Shown here: one piece after another, positions 26,564 to 37,154 of the stretch
How the letters are laid out: each line of letters opens with the position of its first letter
How positions within the stretch are numbered: position 1 is the first letter of the stretch
Assembly: GCF_001467895.1 (NCBI RefSeq)
Contig: NZ_LNYO01000013.1
Span: forward strand, 600,686-664,685
DNA length: 64,000 nucleotides
Source: Legionella nautarum
GTDB lineage: Bacteria; Pseudomonadota; Gammaproteobacteria; Legionellales; Legionellaceae
Reading direction: 5' to 3'
The notes under the pieces: model-generated
What the model saw: the letters and a program-made list of their open reading frames with translations, nothing else
What the model was told of the DNA's origin: nothing
The model's database searches: none
Made by a program: the position numbers and the translations under genes

Positions 26564-28246
26564 ATGCCAATTCAAAAGACAAATCCTCGCCATATCAAAG
26601 CAAATCGTGGTGCCGAGCTTGAAACCAAAAGTTGGCTTACTGAAGCTGTTTTACGTATGCTTTGCAATAACTTAGATCCCGAAGTTGCGGAAAATCCAGA
26701 CTCTCTAGTTGTCTATGGCGGACTTGGCCGCGCTGCACGTAATTGGCAAGCTTTCGACAAAATAATCGAAGTACTTAAAAAACTTACAATCAACCAAACC
26801 TTACTCATTCAATCAGGCAAACCTGTCGGTGTATTTACTACTCATGAAGATGCACCTCGTGTATTAATTGCCAATTCTAATTTAGTTCCACGCTGGGCGA
26901 CTTGGGAACATTTTAATGAACTCGATAAGAAAGGGTTAATGATGTATGGTCAAATGACCGCCGGCAGTTGGATTTATATTGGTTCACAAGGCATTGTTCA
27001 AGGTACTTATGAAACTTTTGTCGCCTGTGCGGAAAAGCATTTTGCAGGTGATTTATCGGGACATTGGATTTTAACTGCCGGCCTTGGTGGAATGGGTGGG
27101 GCACAGCCTCTTGCAGCAACAATGGCCGGTGCTAGTGTGCTCGCTATTGAATGTGATCCAACCCGTATCGAAAAGCGTTTAAAAACCCGCTATCTAGATA
27201 AATCGACTAATGATCTTGAGGAGGCTTTAGCATGGATTGAAGAGTCCTGCAGAAATAAGACTCCCTTATCTGTAGGTCTCTTAGGAAATGCTGCTGAAAT
27301 CTATCCAGAACTCCTTAGGCGCAATATTAGACCCTCTTTGATAACCGATCAAACAAGCGCCCATGATCCACTCAATGGCTATCTACCCAAAGGATGGTCC
27401 TTAGAAAAAGCGAAAGAATTAAGACAAACTTCACCGCAAGAAGTAGTGGCTGCTGCGAAAGCATCCATTGCCGAACAAGTCCAGGCCATGCTTGGATTTC
27501 TAAGGCAAGATATTCCTGTGTTCGATTACGGCAACAATATTCGCCAAATGGCTTTTGAAACAGGTGTGAGCGAAGCCTTTGTTATTCCTGGATTTGTCCC
27601 TGAATATATTCGTCCTTTGTTTTGCGAAGGCATTGGTCCTTTTCGCTGGGTGGCTTTATCGGGCGATCCGGAGGATATCTATGCTACTGATGAAAAAGTG
27701 AAGGAATTGATGCCAGAGGATAAACATTTACACCGTTGGCTTGAAATGGCGCGCGAAAAAATCGCTTTTCAAGGGCTTCCCGCAAGAATTTGCTGGGTAG
27801 GCTTAAAAGACCGGGCCCGTTTGGCTTTGGCATTTAATGAGATGGTAAAAAATGGTGAGGTAAAAGCGCCGATTGTCATTGGCAGAGATCATCTTGATTC
27901 AGGTTCTGTTGCGAGCCCAAATCGTGAAACGGAAGGCATGTTGGATGGCAGTGATGCGGTATCGGATTGGCCACTATTAAATGCGCTGTTAAATTGCGCT
28001 AGCGGTGCAACTTGGGTCAGCTTTCATCACGGTGGAGGTGTTGGAATGGGCTTTTCACAGCATGCGGGAGTTGTTATTGTTGCTGATGGTACAGATAAAG
28101 CAGCGGCACGCCTTAGCCGAGTTCTCCACAATGATCCAGCAACAGGAGTTATGCGTCATGCTGACGCAGGGTATGAGCTGGCAAAAGAATGCGCTAGAGA
28201 AAATAATTTATGGTTGCCCATGGAGTTAATTGGAGAGCCCCAATAA
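26564..28246 (+). CDS. hutU: Urocanate hydratase
   Basis: Second enzyme of histidine degradation: urocanate to imidazolonepropionate, using tightly bound NAD as electrophile. The 560-residue product has the family pattern [31 protein letters not shown] (nucleotide-binding loop) and the C-terminal [21 protein letters not shown] precedes the ATG. Its stop shares one base with the hutH start. hutI and hutG are not in the window. Confidence 0.97.
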   Translation: MPIQKTNPRHIKANRGAELETKSWLTEAVLRMLCNNLDPEVAENPDSLVVYGGLGRAARNWQAFDKIIEVLKKLTINQTLLIQSGKPVGVFTTHEDAPRVLIANSNLVPRWATWEHFNELDKKGLMMYGQMTAGSWIYIGSQGIVQGTYETFVACAEKHFAGDLSGHWILTAGLGGMGGAQPLAATMAGASVLAIECDPTRIEKRLKTRYLDKSTNDLEEALAWIEESCRNKTPLSVGLLGNAAEIYPELLRRNIRPSLITDQTSAHDPLNGYLPKGWSLEKAKELRQTSPQEVVAAAKASIAEQVQAMLGFLRQDIPVFDYGNNIRQMAFETGVSEAFVIPGFVPEYIRPLFCEGIGPFRWVALSGDPEDIYATDEKVKELMPEDKHLHRWLEMAREKIAFQGLPARICWVGLKDRARLALAFNEMVKNGEVKAPIVIGRDHLDSGSVASPNRETEGMLDGSDAVSDWPLLNALLNCASGATWVSFHHGGGVGMGFSQHAGVVIVADGTDKAAARLSRVLHNDPATGVMRHADAGYELAKECARENNLWLPMELIGEPQ

Positions 28247-29751
28247 TGGAATTATTTACTCTGCTACCTGGCCAATTAAGTTTGCATACTATCAAGTCCC
28301 TAACTAAAGACAAAAAAAATTGCATGTTGGACGATAGTGCTGGGCCAATGATTGAAGCATCTTGCAATATTGTTCGCGAAGTGCTTGAAAGCAAAAAAAC
28401 AGTTTATGGAATTAATACGGGCTTTGGCTCATTGGCTTGCCAACGCATTTCTACTGAACACCTACAACAACTACAACGAAATATCGTGCTCTCACATGCT
28501 TGTGGAGCAGGGGAACTACTTACAGATGAAATTGTTGCCCTGATCTTGCTACTTAAGATTAATAGCCTAGCCCAAGGTTATTCAGGAGTGAGAAGAGAGC
28601 TCATCGATGCCCTAACTATCCTTTATAACAAAGGAGTTTATCCTTGTATTCCTGCGAAAGGCTCTGTCGGTGCGTCGGGTGATTTAGTTCCTTTAGCACA
28701 TCTTTCCTTACCATTAATCGGCGAGGGTGAAGTGCGCTATCAAGGCAAAATAATGAGTGCTGAAGAAGGTTTAAAACTCGCTGGAATAAAACCCTTAGAA
28801 CTTGCACCCAAGGAAGGTTTAGCTTTGTTGAATGGTTTACAACCTTCAGCAGCACTCTGTATGGATGCTTTTTTTAAAGCTGAATTGTTGTTTGAAGCGG
28901 CTGTCTTAGCCGGTGGCCTATCGGTTGATGCGGCCTGTGCCAGCGATGTACCTTTTGATGATCGTATCCATTTAGCGCGTGGCCATCAGGCGCAACGTGA
29001 TGTAGCGGCAATGTATCGTGAGTTACTAGCAGGTAGTCCTATTAGAGAATCGCATCGTCATTGTAATCGTGTACAAGATCCATATTCTTTAAGATGCCAA
29101 CCACAGATTATGGGTGCCGTTTTGCATCAAATGCGCTTCGTTGGCGAAACCCTGCAGGTTGAGGCGAATTCAATTTCTGATAATCCACTGGTTTTTGTTG
29201 AACAAGAAGATATTCTTTCTGGCGGTAATTTTCATGGTGAAATGATCGCCATGGCTGCTGATAATCTTGCTCTTGCTATCGCAGAAATAGGAGCTAACTC
29301 CGAACGGCGTATTGCTTTGTTAATTGATAAAAATTTCAGTGGATTACCTGCATTTTTAGTTAAAGAGGGCGGCTTAAATTCAGGGTTTATGATTCCTCAT
29401 GTGACGGCTGCGTCTTGTGCTAGCGACAATAAAGCGCTTGCACATCCGCATAGCGTGGATAGTCTGCCTACCTCCGCAAATCAGGAAGACCATGTCTCAA
29501 TGGCTACCAATGCTGCAAGACGTTTGCATACTATGGTTGATAATACAGCAACGATTCTTGCTATCGAATTTTTAGCTGCTTGTCAGGGCTTAGAATTCCA
29601 TAAACCGTTGACCACATCACCCAAATTAGCTGCAGTTTATGCAGAGGTTAGAAATTTTGTGGATGCCTATACCATGGATCGTTATTTTGCACCGGACATA
29701 GCTATTATTAAACAGAAAATTCTTGATGGTGACTTTGCGTTAGAGCCCTAA
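28246..29751 (+). CDS. hutH: Histidine ammonia-lyase
   Basis: Removes ammonia from histidine to give urocanate. Starting at the ATG at 28246 ([10 protein letters not shown]), coupled to the hutU stop, gives 501 residues, the usual length; an upstream in-frame start at 28210 is rejected. The prosthetic MIO group would form from Ala143-Ser144-Gly145 in GSVGASGDLVPLAHLS. The downstream gene is an SDR preceded by its own strong ribosome site. Confidence 0.97.
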   Translation: MELFTLLPGQLSLHTIKSLTKDKKNCMLDDSAGPMIEASCNIVREVLESKKTVYGINTGFGSLACQRISTEHLQQLQRNIVLSHACGAGELLTDEIVALILLLKINSLAQGYSGVRRELIDALTILYNKGVYPCIPAKGSVGASGDLVPLAHLSLPLIGEGEVRYQGKIMSAEEGLKLAGIKPLELAPKEGLALLNGLQPSAALCMDAFFKAELLFEAAVLAGGLSVDAACASDVPFDDRIHLARGHQAQRDVAAMYRELLAGSPIRESHRHCNRVQDPYSLRCQPQIMGAVLHQMRFVGETLQVEANSISDNPLVFVEQEDILSGGNFHGEMIAMAADNLALAIAEIGANSERRIALLIDKNFSGLPAFLVKEGGLNSGFMIPHVTAASCASDNKALAHPHSVDSLPTSANQEDHVSMATNAARRLHTMVDNTATILAIEFLAACQGLEFHKPLTTSPKLAAVYAEVRNFVDAYTMDRYFAPDIAIIKQKILDGDFALEP

Positions 29752-29776
29752 TTATTAACTGATTAAAGGAGGAATC

Positions 29777-30580
29777 ATGAGGCAGGTCCTATTTATTAGT
29801 GGAGCAAGCCGAGGAATAGGTCGCAGCATTGCCCATAAATTTGCAGGCATCAAAGCCTCTATTGTTGTGGCTGCTAAAACTGATAAGCCTCATCCAAGCT
29901 TGGAAGGAACAATCTATAGCGTTGCCAAAGAAATCGAAGAGCTGGGCGGGCAGGCCCTGCCATTGGTAGTCGATGTGCGGGATGAGGAGCAAATTCATCG
30001 GGCTATTGAAAAGACCATAAAGCAATTTGGCGGTTTGGATATTTTGATTAATAATGCCAGTGCTATCAGCTTAACCGATACAGTCTCGACGCAAATGAAA
30101 CGTTATGATCTCATGCAGTCAGTCAATGCACGCGCAACCTTTGCTTGTTCACAGGCAGCAATTCCCCATCTGAAAAAATCCAAAAATCCGCATATTCTCA
30201 CCTTATCTCCCCCTTTAACGATGAATCCAAAATGGTTTGCTCCCAACCTTGCTTATGCAATTAGTAAATATGGCATGAGTATGTGCACTTTAGGTCTAGC
30301 TGAAGAGTTGAAGGAATATGGAATAGCGGTTAACTCATTATGGCCGAAAACAACAATTGCAACCGCTGCAGTTCGTGTTCATTTCCCTGATCTTTATCAA
30401 GCGAGTAGAAAACCAGAAATTGTTGCGGACGCAGCTCATTGGATTTTATCTCAGCCGGCAAAATCGACGACTGGGAATTTTTTTATTGATGAAGAAGTGT
30501 TGGCGAAAACTGGCGTTAGAGATTTTTCAGTGTATGCTATCGACCCAACAATTAAGCCCTTTAATGATTTATTCTTATGA
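29777..30580 (+). CDS. Short-chain dehydrogenase/reductase (HSDL2-like)
   Basis: The 267-residue SDR has the cofactor loop [16 protein letters not shown] after DILI, and the catalytic Tyr-Lys pair in [10 protein letters not shown]. The long loop after the first helix ([20 protein letters not shown]) and the sequence [11 protein letters not shown] are typical of the HSDL2-like (SDR13) group, so it probably reduces or oxidises a lipid-derived carbonyl; substrate unknown. AAAGGAGG precedes the ATG. Overlaps rnhA by 4 bases, which is unusual company for an SDR. Confidence 0.85.
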   Translation: MRQVLFISGASRGIGRSIAHKFAGIKASIVVAAKTDKPHPSLEGTIYSVAKEIEELGGQALPLVVDVRDEEQIHRAIEKTIKQFGGLDILINNASAISLTDTVSTQMKRYDLMQSVNARATFACSQAAIPHLKKSKNPHILTLSPPLTMNPKWFAPNLAYAISKYGMSMCTLGLAEELKEYGIAVNSLWPKTTIATAAVRVHFPDLYQASRKPEIVADAAHWILSQPAKSTTGNFFIDEEVLAKTGVRDFSVYAIDPTIKPFNDLFL

Positions 30581-31014
30581 CGGTCGAAATTTATACAGAT
30601 GGTGCTTGCAAAGGCAATCCAGGTCCCGGAGGTTGGGGTGCTTTGCTGCGCTTTAATGGACATGAAAAAACGCTCTACGGCGGCGAACTTCAGACAACCA
30701 ATAACCGTATGGAGCTCACCGCTGCAATTAAAGCCTTAGCAGCCTTGAACCGGCCTTGTGTCGTCAATTTGTTTACCGACTCGCAATATTTGCGCCTTGG
30801 AATGACAGAGTGGTTAAGCCAATGGAAAAGAAAAGATTGGCGTAATTCAAAAAAAGAACCGGTTAAAAATGCGGATTTATGGCAACAGTTGGATGAGTTA
30901 GCGAGTAAACATACGATTGTTTGGCACTGGGTGAAAGGGCATTCCGGCCATCCAGAAAATGAGCAAGTGGATGCGCTTGCTAATCAAGCGATTGAGGAAC
31001 TTTTAAAGACTTAA
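30577..31014 (+). CDS. rnhA: Ribonuclease HI
   Basis: Degrades RNA in RNA-DNA hybrids. The 145-residue product has the catalytic acidic residues in [32 protein letters not shown] and the C-terminal D of [14 protein letters not shown], with WVKGHSGH. Length is normal. The ATG overlaps the SDR stop. dnaQ follows after 272 bases, the rnhA-dnaQ order seen in many gammaproteobacteria. Confidence 0.96.
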   Translation: MTVEIYTDGACKGNPGPGGWGALLRFNGHEKTLYGGELQTTNNRMELTAAIKALAALNRPCVVNLFTDSQYLRLGMTEWLSQWKRKDWRNSKKEPVKNADLWQQLDELASKHTIVWHWVKGHSGHPENEQVDALANQAIEELLKT

Positions 31015-31286
31015 AGATAAAATCTTTCGCCTAGTACCTGAACAAGTCGGACAAACTGCAGTACCTAGGGGTGGATTAAATGTAGTTAAAAAATCCTTCC
31101 GCCTACCTCCCGTGACTTGTCCGCGGTACCCACGTATCGAAGGTATGAGCAAAATCTCTAGATCAAGATCACGCGGACAGGCAGCGGGTCGTAGGGATGG
31201 GGTAAAGGTGATGAGGCAACAGGATTGACATCCAGTACAGATCTGAGCCAATATTCGCGATTTAACTTAAACATTAAGGTTTTTCG
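31015..31286. repeat. Intergenic repeat-like sequence between rnhA and dnaQ
   Basis: This interval is richer in G+C than its surroundings and contains related segments in opposite orientation, such as GAACAAGTCGGACAAACTGC (31040-31059), and CTTGTCCGCGGTACCCACGT (31117-31136). It looks like a decayed dispersed intergenic repeat. A minus-strand frame (31003-31251) with several cysteines exists but looks like chance. Confidence 0.35.
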
Positions 31287-31994
31287 ATGCGGCAAGTTGT
31301 CTTAGATACCGAAACAACAGGGATTGGACATGAATTAGGCCACCGAATCATTGAAATTGGCTGTGTCGAGTTAGTTGATAGAAAGCTCACAAATAATCAT
31401 TTTCATGTCTATTTAAACCCCCAAAGAGCTGTCGATGAAGGCGCCTTTCGCGTCCACGGTATCAGCACCGAATTTTTGCAAGATAAACCTTTATTTCAAG
31501 AAATTGCGAATGATTTAATTGAATTCATCGATGGCGCAGAATTAATCATTCATAATGCACCATTTGATATCGGCTTTTTAGATGCTGAATTAAAGCGGAT
31601 TAATTCTACTTTCCAAATTAAAATTCGTTGTTCGGTCTGCGATACCCTCGTTTTGGCGAAAGAAAAACATCCAGGCCAGCGCAATAATTTAGATGCACTT
31701 TGTAAGCGCTATGAAATAGATAATTCCAATCGTACGTTGCATGGCGCTCTACTTGATTCGGAAATTTTAGCCTCTGTCTATTTAGCTATGACAGGAGGAC
31801 AGGCTAATTTATTCGATGATGCGGCTGAACTTATCGCTAATTCTGAAATTGTTGTTAACCAGCAAACTGAACAATTGATTAGTGGTTCCCCTGTCTTGAC
31901 AGCGACTCCAGAGGAATTAGAACGTCACAAAGAGTTTGTCAAGTTCTTAATTAAAAAATCAGGTTCTAACCTTTGGGATACCGATACAGAGTAA
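31287..31994 (+). CDS. dnaQ: DNA polymerase III epsilon subunit (proofreading)
   Basis: 3'-5' exonuclease of the replicative polymerase. The 235-residue product has Exo I LDTETTGIG, Exo II NAPFDIGFLDAEL and Exo III HGALLDSEILA, with catalytic acidic residues intact. The C-terminal 50 residues (about 190-235) are the alpha-binding tail; length is close to E. coli DnaQ (243). Confidence 0.96.
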   Translation: MRQVVLDTETTGIGHELGHRIIEIGCVELVDRKLTNNHFHVYLNPQRAVDEGAFRVHGISTEFLQDKPLFQEIANDLIEFIDGAELIIHNAPFDIGFLDAELKRINSTFQIKIRCSVCDTLVLAKEKHPGQRNNLDALCKRYEIDNSNRTLHGALLDSEILASVYLAMTGGQANLFDDAAELIANSEIVVNQQTEQLISGSPVLTATPEELERHKEFVKFLIKKSGSNLWDTDTE

Positions 31995-32159
31995 GGGCGA
32001 GGTTGCTGAGATCCGCAATGCCCAAAAGACCCGTTACCCTCCGCAAAAGTGGGGGGATCAATATTCATTACTCCTTCAGCTCACAATCTCAATTCTCTAA
32101 ATAATTAAGCTATTCCAGCTTTTCTATCCTTAACCGCTGTTTTTATTAGTTAAAAAAAT

Positions 32160-32187
32160 TTGAAATGTGCAATTTTTGTCCTATAGT
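32160..32187 (+). promoter_or_regulatory. Sigma-70 promoter of the L,D-transpeptidase gene
   Basis: TTGAAA (32160-32165), 16-base spacer, TATAGT (32182-32187), about 33 bases before the ATG at 32220. Both hexamers match consensus at four or more positions. Confidence 0.55.
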
Positions 32188-32219
32188 TAGATTCAGGAGC
32201 ACTAACAACAGGAACCATC

Positions 32220-32729
32220 ATGGAAGGAATAAAACCTCAAAAACTAGGTTATTTAGCTGTTCTTGGTTTTAGTTTTCTCTTCGCCGGTATAGACCAATCG
32301 GCCAGTGCTGCATCAATTGATGTTGGTTCGCCGAAAATGGTTCTTGCCTCTAACACCTTTGTCTTTAATCCGCGTACTCTCAGTTGGAAAGCTGTCAAAG
32401 ATGGCAAGGTTATTCGCAGCGGAAAAGCAATTGGTGGTAGTAAATATTGCAAAGATATAGGGCGCTCTTGCAGAACTCCTTCTGGTACTTATCATGTACT
32501 TAGCAAAGGAGGGGCTGGTTGTCGTTCAAGCCGATATCCTGTTGGCAGAGGTGGGGCTAAGATGCCTTATTGCATGTTCTTCTCGACCAACTATGCTGTC
32601 CATGGTTCTTATGAACTGCCAAATTATAATGCGAGCCATGGTTGTATTCGGGTAAGTCCTGATGCAGCCCGATGGTTGAGTAACAATTTTATGCATATCG
32701 GTTCTACTGTGGTGGTAAAACCTTACTAA
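32220..32729 (+). CDS. L,D-transpeptidase (YkuD), EnhA-like
   Basis: Periplasmic enzyme that forms 3-3 peptidoglycan crosslinks or attaches proteins to the wall. The 169-residue product has a signal peptide (about 1-31) and the YkuD catalytic motif HGSYELPNYNASHGCIRV with His128, His140 and Cys142. In Legionella, proteins of this kind are called enhanced-entry proteins (EnhA family), so a role at the cell surface during host entry is possible but inferred. Extra cysteines (77, 84, 101, 118) may form disulfides. Confidence 0.85.
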   Translation: MEGIKPQKLGYLAVLGFSFLFAGIDQSASAASIDVGSPKMVLASNTFVFNPRTLSWKAVKDGKVIRSGKAIGGSKYCKDIGRSCRTPSGTYHVLSKGGAGCRSSRYPVGRGGAKMPYCMFFSTNYAVHGSYELPNYNASHGCIRVSPDAARWLSNNFMHIGSTVVVKPY

Positions 32730-32734
32730 GATCT

Positions 32735-32776
32735 ATCTATAGAACGTAGAGGATAAGTACTCTACGTTCTATAGAT
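32735..32776. terminator. Perfect inverted repeat between convergent genes
   Basis: A 17-base perfect stem, ATCTATAGAACGTAGAG (32735-32751) and its complement (32760-32776), around an 8-base loop, placed just after the transpeptidase stop and just before the erpA stop. It probably acts as a two-way transcription stop, although the T-runs are weak. Confidence 0.6.
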
Positions 32777-32780
32777 ATTC

Positions 32781-33188
32781 TCAAAACTCATCATTACCCA
32801 TCATATCCTCATCCCCGATACTGAAGGATGAACCGCAGCCACAAGTCGTTTTTGCGTTAGGATTACGAATGACGAATTGAGCACCTTGAATATTTTCAAC
32901 ATAGTCAATTTCTGCATCATTTAGATATTGATAACTCATTGAATCAACCAATAATTTAACAGAAGATTGACCATCTGAGCAGGTTTGCTCAATGATGGTG
33001 TCATCGTCTTGAATTTTTTCATCGAAGGTGAAGCCATATTGAAATCCTGAGCATCCTCCGCCGGTTACAAATACGCGAAGATTTAAGCTAGGATTTTCTT
33101 CTTCTGCGATTAAAGAAGCAACTTTGTCTGCTGCACTGACTGAAAAATAAATGCCTGCAGTAGAAGGGGAAGCATTGATTGCGCTCAT
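32781..33188 (-). CDS. erpA: Iron-sulfur cluster insertion protein ErpA
   Basis: A-type carrier that delivers Fe-S clusters to apoproteins. The 135-residue product has the three ligand cysteines (Cys46 in [11 protein letters not shown], Cys116 and Cys118 in [10 protein letters not shown]) and the NPNAK signature that separates ErpA from IscA. The C-terminal tail ([11 protein letters not shown]) is about 10 residues longer than in E. coli. GGAG precedes the ATG. Confidence 0.92.
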   Translation of the reverse strand: MSAINASPSTAGIYFSVSAADKVASLIAEEENPSLNLRVFVTGGGCSGFQYGFTFDEKIQDDDTIIEQTCSDGQSSVKLLVDSMSYQYLNDAEIDYVENIQGAQFVIRNPNAKTTCGCGSSFSIGDEDMMGNDEF

Positions 33189-33278
33189 AAAAACTCCCGA
33201 TTAAAAATCTGATTCAGTGAGTCAAAACTTGGGGGACACACTGTACTTAAATTGAATATATATTAATATTGTACAATA

Positions 33279-34355
33279 TTATCGAATAATTTGTTCTATT
33301 GTAGCTCCACCTAGGCAGAGATTTTTATCATAAAAAACCACGTATTGCCCAGGAGTTACTGCTCGTTGAAAACTTGAAAACATCACATAATGCTGATTGT
33401 CGTTTTCGGGTGAAATCATGCAGGCTTGTTCTGGCTGGCGATAACGTGTTTTTGCATAGCAAGTTAGAGGTAAATTATTTTTATAATCTGCTGCTAACCA
33501 GTGAATTTTACTACAGATGAGCCCCTGAGCATAAAGCATTGGATGACTATTGCCTTGGGCGACAATCAAGGTGTTGCTTTGCAGATCTTTATCGACCACG
33601 TACCAAGGGTCTTCACTTGCTTCTTGCCGACCACCAATGCCAAGTCCTTGGCGTTGGCCTAAAGTGTAATACATTAGTCCATCATGACGCCCCAAAAGTT
33701 GACCTTCAGAACTTTTAATATCACCTGGTTTGGCTAAAATAAATTCTTTTAGAAAACTCTTAAAGCGTTTTTCGCCAATAAAACAAATTCCGGTAGAGTC
33801 TTTTTTATCATGAGTGACTAAACCTAGGTCCTTAGCAAACTCACGAATTTGTGATTTTAAGTAGTCACCGATTGGAAATAAGGTTTTATTTAATGCTTCA
33901 GGATGAACGGCATGTAGAAAATAGGTTTGATCCTTTTCTCTATCTTTAGCTTTAAAAAGCTGGCCATTTTGAACCCTCGCATAATGTCCGGTCGCTATAT
34001 AATCAGCGCCTAAATGCAAAGCATGATTTAAAAATGCGTTAAATTTAATTTCCTTATTGCAGAGTACATCGGGGTTTGGTGTACGTCCTTGCTCATACTC
34101 GCTAAGAAAATGAGCAAATACGCGATCCCAGTATTCTTGGGAAAAGTTAACGGTATGTAAAGGAATTTTTAATTGCTGGCATACTGCTTGAGCATCGGCT
34201 AAATCAAGAGCAGCAGGACAATACTCGTCGCTATCATCTTGCTCCCAATTCTTCATAAATAGGCCTTCAACCTGATATCCTTCCTCGCGTAAAAGCCAGG
34301 CAGCAACTGATGAATCAACCCCTCCAGACATCCCAACAATAACTTTTGCTTTCAT
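33279..34355 (-). CDS. mnmA: tRNA-specific 2-thiouridylase MnmA
   Basis: Installs the 2-thio group at wobble U34 of Lys, Glu and Gln tRNAs. The 358-residue product has the ATP-pyrophosphatase loop [15 protein letters not shown], catalytic cysteines in [12 protein letters not shown] and STGICFIGE, and the C-terminal beta-barrel ([16 protein letters not shown]). Divergent from the fatty-acid operon. Confidence 0.96.
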   Translation of the reverse strand: MKAKVIVGMSGGVDSSVAAWLLREEGYQVEGLFMKNWEQDDSDEYCPAALDLADAQAVCQQLKIPLHTVNFSQEYWDRVFAHFLSEYEQGRTPNPDVLCNKEIKFNAFLNHALHLGADYIATGHYARVQNGQLFKAKDREKDQTYFLHAVHPEALNKTLFPIGDYLKSQIREFAKDLGLVTHDKKDSTGICFIGEKRFKSFLKEFILAKPGDIKSSEGQLLGRHDGLMYYTLGQRQGLGIGGRQEASEDPWYVVDKDLQSNTLIVAQGNSHPMLYAQGLICSKIHWLAADYKNNLPLTCYAKTRYRQPEQACMISPENDNQHYVMFSSFQRAVTPGQYVVFYDKNLCLGGATIEQIIR

Positions 34356-34430
34356 GAAATAACAATATGTATAAAAAAAATTCTATTTTACGGTATAATA
34401 GAAGAATTTGAAATCGTCTTAAGAGTTCAT

Positions 34431-34859
34431 ATGTTAATTAATTTAAAAACTTACTCAGCAAAAGAAGGACTACAGCAGGTTAAAATAGAGTTAGACGAAC
34501 GATTGCCTGCCCGTGTTGCTTCTCCCTGTGTTGTGAATTGCCAGTTTGATGTGAAAGCTTTGACTGATTATTATTTATTGACTCTTCGCTCTGAAGCGAT
34601 AATAACTATTAGCTGTCAACGATGTCTTGATGAATTTTCTCATCACTACGTCAATCAAACTGAACTAGCTGTTTGCCATAGTGAGCAAATGGCTGAGAAA
34701 ATGTTGGGGCAATATGAAAGTATAGTTTCTGAGCATAATGAAGTTGATCTTGTTGAGTTACTCACCGATGAACTACATTTGTACGCTCCAGAATTTCATC
34801 CTTCAACGAAAGAATGCGATAATCAAGCGTCCAAATTTATCGCTAAAGAGCAAGAATAA
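34431..34859 (+). CDS. yceD: YceD-family (DUF177) protein
   Basis: The 142-residue product has the DUF177 pattern, with two conserved cysteines near VNCQFDV and TISCQRCLDEF, and the acidic segment SEHNEVDLVELLTDELHL. Members lie almost always just before rpmF; one proposal is a role in 23S rRNA accumulation. TATAAT at 34394-34399 lies 32 bases before the ATG, so a promoter for the whole yceD-rpmF-plsX-fab unit probably sits there, though no good -35 is visible. Confidence 0.85.
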   Translation: MLINLKTYSAKEGLQQVKIELDERLPARVASPCVVNCQFDVKALTDYYLLTLRSEAIITISCQRCLDEFSHHYVNQTELAVCHSEQMAEKMLGQYESIVSEHNEVDLVELLTDELHLYAPEFHPSTKECDNQASKFIAKEQE

Positions 34860-34948
34860 ATTAGAAATTATTATGTAACACTTGGATTAACGACAAAAAA
34901 TCGGTAATATTCCGGCCCAACGAATGCAAATTGTTTAGGAGTAATACA

Positions 34949-35143
34949 ATGGCTGTACAGCAAAATAAAAAATCTCGTTCAAGACGTGATATGAGACGTT
35001 CACACGATGCTTTAACCAAACCAACTTTATCAGTTGATCCCATCACTGGCGAAACACACCGCCGTCATCATATCACCGAAGACGGTTATTATCGTGGTCG
35101 CAAAGTATTAGAAACTGATAACGTTTACGAAGAACAAGAGTAA
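34949..35143 (+). CDS. rpmF: Ribosomal protein L32
   Basis: Small, basic 64-residue protein of the 50S subunit: [20 protein letters not shown], then the [14 protein letters not shown] segment and a C-terminus GYYRGRKV. The ATG at 34949 follows AGGAG; an upstream in-frame TTG is not used. It lacks the zinc-binding cysteines found in C+ versions of L32. Followed by plsX after 5 bases. Confidence 0.96.
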   Translation: MAVQQNKKSRSRRDMRRSHDALTKPTLSVDPITGETHRRHHITEDGYYRGRKVLETDNVYEEQE

Positions 35144-35148
35144 TTCGC

Positions 35149-36177
35149 TTGAAAAACATCACCATTGCTATAGATGCGATGGGCGGGGATCATGGTTTAA
35201 AAGTTGTGATTCCTGCTTGTGTTCGTGCTGTTCGACACAACCCTGATTTAAAGTTGTTGTTGGTTGGTGATCAAAATCAGGTTAATGCCCATCTAAAAAA
35301 ACTAGGCGTAGCCCAAAATAGCCAATTTTCCGTTGTCCATGCTTCGGAAATTGTGGCTATGGATGAATTACCCTCTCATGCAATGCGCAATAAGAAAGAT
35401 TCTTCTATGCGGGTGGCCATTAATTTGGTCAAAGAAGGTCGGGCTCAGGCTTGCGTAAGCGCTGGAAATACTGGTGCCTTGATGGCAACTGCTCGTTTTG
35501 TATTAAAAACCTTACCCGGAATCGATAGGCCGGCAATTATTGCTGAGCTTCCTACTGCACAAGGCAGAACGCGCGTTATTGATTTAGGTGCTAATGTTGA
35601 TTCTTGTGCGGAACACCTTTTTCAGTTTGCCGTAATGGGGTCTGCGCTAATTGAAGCGGTGGATAAAAAACCAAAGCCTAAAATTGGTTTGCTAAACATT
35701 GGTGTTGAAGAAATTAAAGGCAACGATCAAGTTAAACGTACAGCCCATATGCTTGCTGAATGCAATTTAATGAACTATGTAGGCTATGTAGAAGGCGACT
35801 ATTTTTATTCTGGCAAAGTGGATCTTGTTGTATGTGATGGGTTTGTGGGTAATGTTGCTTTAAAAGCAAGTGAAGGTTTAGCGAATTTAATGCTTTCCTT
35901 ACTCAAAGAATCCTTTTCACGAAATATTTGGACTAAACTCGCTGGAGCTATTGCTCTACCTGCACTAGGTTATCTCAGGAAACGCATGGATCCTGCCCGT
36001 TATAATGGTGCAAGTTTATTAGGTTTGAATGGTATTGTGGTTAAAAGTCACGGCGGCGCAAAAGAAATCGCTTTTCAGTACGCGATCGAGGAAGCAGTTC
36101 TGCAAGTGAAAAATAATGTGGTCGATTTAGTGAGAGATCAAATAACCCATTTTATTAATCAAGGTTTGTTACTATGA
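35149..36177 (+). CDS. plsX: Phosphate acyltransferase PlsX
   Basis: Converts acyl-ACP to acyl-phosphate for phospholipid synthesis. The 342-residue product begins at a TTG (35149) with the family N-terminus [13 protein letters not shown]; no in-frame ATG or GTG lies between the rpmF stop and this TTG, so the rare start appears real. Core motifs [10 protein letters not shown] and VCDGFVGNV are present. Overlaps fabH by 4 bases. Confidence 0.93.
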   Translation: MKNITIAIDAMGGDHGLKVVIPACVRAVRHNPDLKLLLVGDQNQVNAHLKKLGVAQNSQFSVVHASEIVAMDELPSHAMRNKKDSSMRVAINLVKEGRAQACVSAGNTGALMATARFVLKTLPGIDRPAIIAELPTAQGRTRVIDLGANVDSCAEHLFQFAVMGSALIEAVDKKPKPKIGLLNIGVEEIKGNDQVKRTAHMLAECNLMNYVGYVEGDYFYSGKVDLVVCDGFVGNVALKASEGLANLMLSLLKESFSRNIWTKLAGAIALPALGYLRKRMDPARYNGASLLGLNGIVVKSHGGAKEIAFQYAIEEAVLQVKNNVVDLVRDQITHFINQGLLL

Positions 36178-37127
36178 AAAACGCCGTTATTAATGGAACA
36201 GGTAGTTACTTGCCCGAACGTGTTTTAACCAATAAAGAGTTAGAATCCACTTTGGATACGACCCACGAGTGGATTTTATCCAGAACAGGTATCAGCAGCA
36301 GACATATTGCCTCTGAACATGAAACAACCTCATTTATGGCTTGCCAAGCTGCTGCAAAAGCTATTGAAGCTTCCAACATAGAAGCAACTGAACTTGATTT
36401 GATATTAGTAGCAACCTGTACACCCAATCATTTTTTCCCGAGCATGGCTTGCCATGTACAGAAATTTCTTAAAATAACTCGACCAATAGCTGCATTTGAT
36501 GTTAGCGCTGCATGCAGCGGATTTATTTATGCTATGGATATTGCAAGGCAATATCTAAGCTCTGGTACAGCTAAAAACGTATTAGTTATTGGTAGTGAAA
36601 GCATGTCGCGTGCGCTTGACTGGACCGATCGTTCAACCTGTGTGCTATTTGGTGATGGTGCTGGCGCCTTGGTGTTAAGTGCAAGTGACAAACCGGGTAT
36701 TCTGGCTAGTACTCTTCATGCTTTACATGATGAAGAAGCTTACCTAAGCTATCCCAATTATGCGACTTTAGAACAAAAAGCCTATATTGGCATGCGCGGT
36801 AATGAAGTGTTTAAGCTTGCTGTAAATATAATGGGTGATCTTGTTGATGAGATTCTGCATAGTTGCCATTTGCAGCAATCAGATATTAATTGGTTAATAC
36901 CGCATCAAGCAAATATTAGGATCATTCAAGCAATCGCTAAAAAATTGAATTTACCCATGTCGCAAGTGATTGTAACTATTGAAAAGCAAGGAAATACCTC
37001 AGCGGCATCAATTCCATTAGCTTTGGATTATTCCATTCGTGAAAAACGCATAAAACGAGGTGATTTGCTATTGATGGAAGCTTTTGGAGGAGGAATGACA
37101 TGGGGCGCAATGGTTGTACGTTACTAG
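36174..37127 (+). CDS. fabH: 3-oxoacyl-ACP synthase III (FabH)
   Basis: Starts fatty-acid synthesis by condensing acetyl-CoA with malonyl-ACP. The 317-residue product has catalytic Cys in [13 protein letters not shown], His in [12 protein letters not shown] and Asn in [16 protein letters not shown] overlaps the plsX stop by 4 bases. Length is standard. Confidence 0.96.
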   Translation: MKNAVINGTGSYLPERVLTNKELESTLDTTHEWILSRTGISSRHIASEHETTSFMACQAAAKAIEASNIEATELDLILVATCTPNHFFPSMACHVQKFLKITRPIAAFDVSAACSGFIYAMDIARQYLSSGTAKNVLVIGSESMSRALDWTDRSTCVLFGDGAGALVLSASDKPGILASTLHALHDEEAYLSYPNYATLEQKAYIGMRGNEVFKLAVNIMGDLVDEILHSCHLQQSDINWLIPHQANIRIIQAIAKKLNLPMSQVIVTIEKQGNTSAASIPLALDYSIREKRIKRGDLLLMEAFGGGMTWGAMVVRY

Positions 37128-37154
37128 TTAAGTGTTTGTTGGAGTTTTTTTGAT

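Noticed and set aside
28210-28245. Longer N-terminus for HutH
   Set aside because: The extra 12 residues lie inside hutU; the ATG at 28246 is coupled to the hutU stop and fits the family N-terminus.
31003-31251. Minus-strand 82-residue frame rich in Cys
   Set aside because: It overlaps the end of rnhA and a decayed repeat, lacks a ribosome site and has no protein-like pattern.
31995-32159. Riboswitch before the L,D-transpeptidase gene
   Set aside because: No conserved riboswitch core or terminator pair is visible; a plain sigma-70 promoter explains the region.
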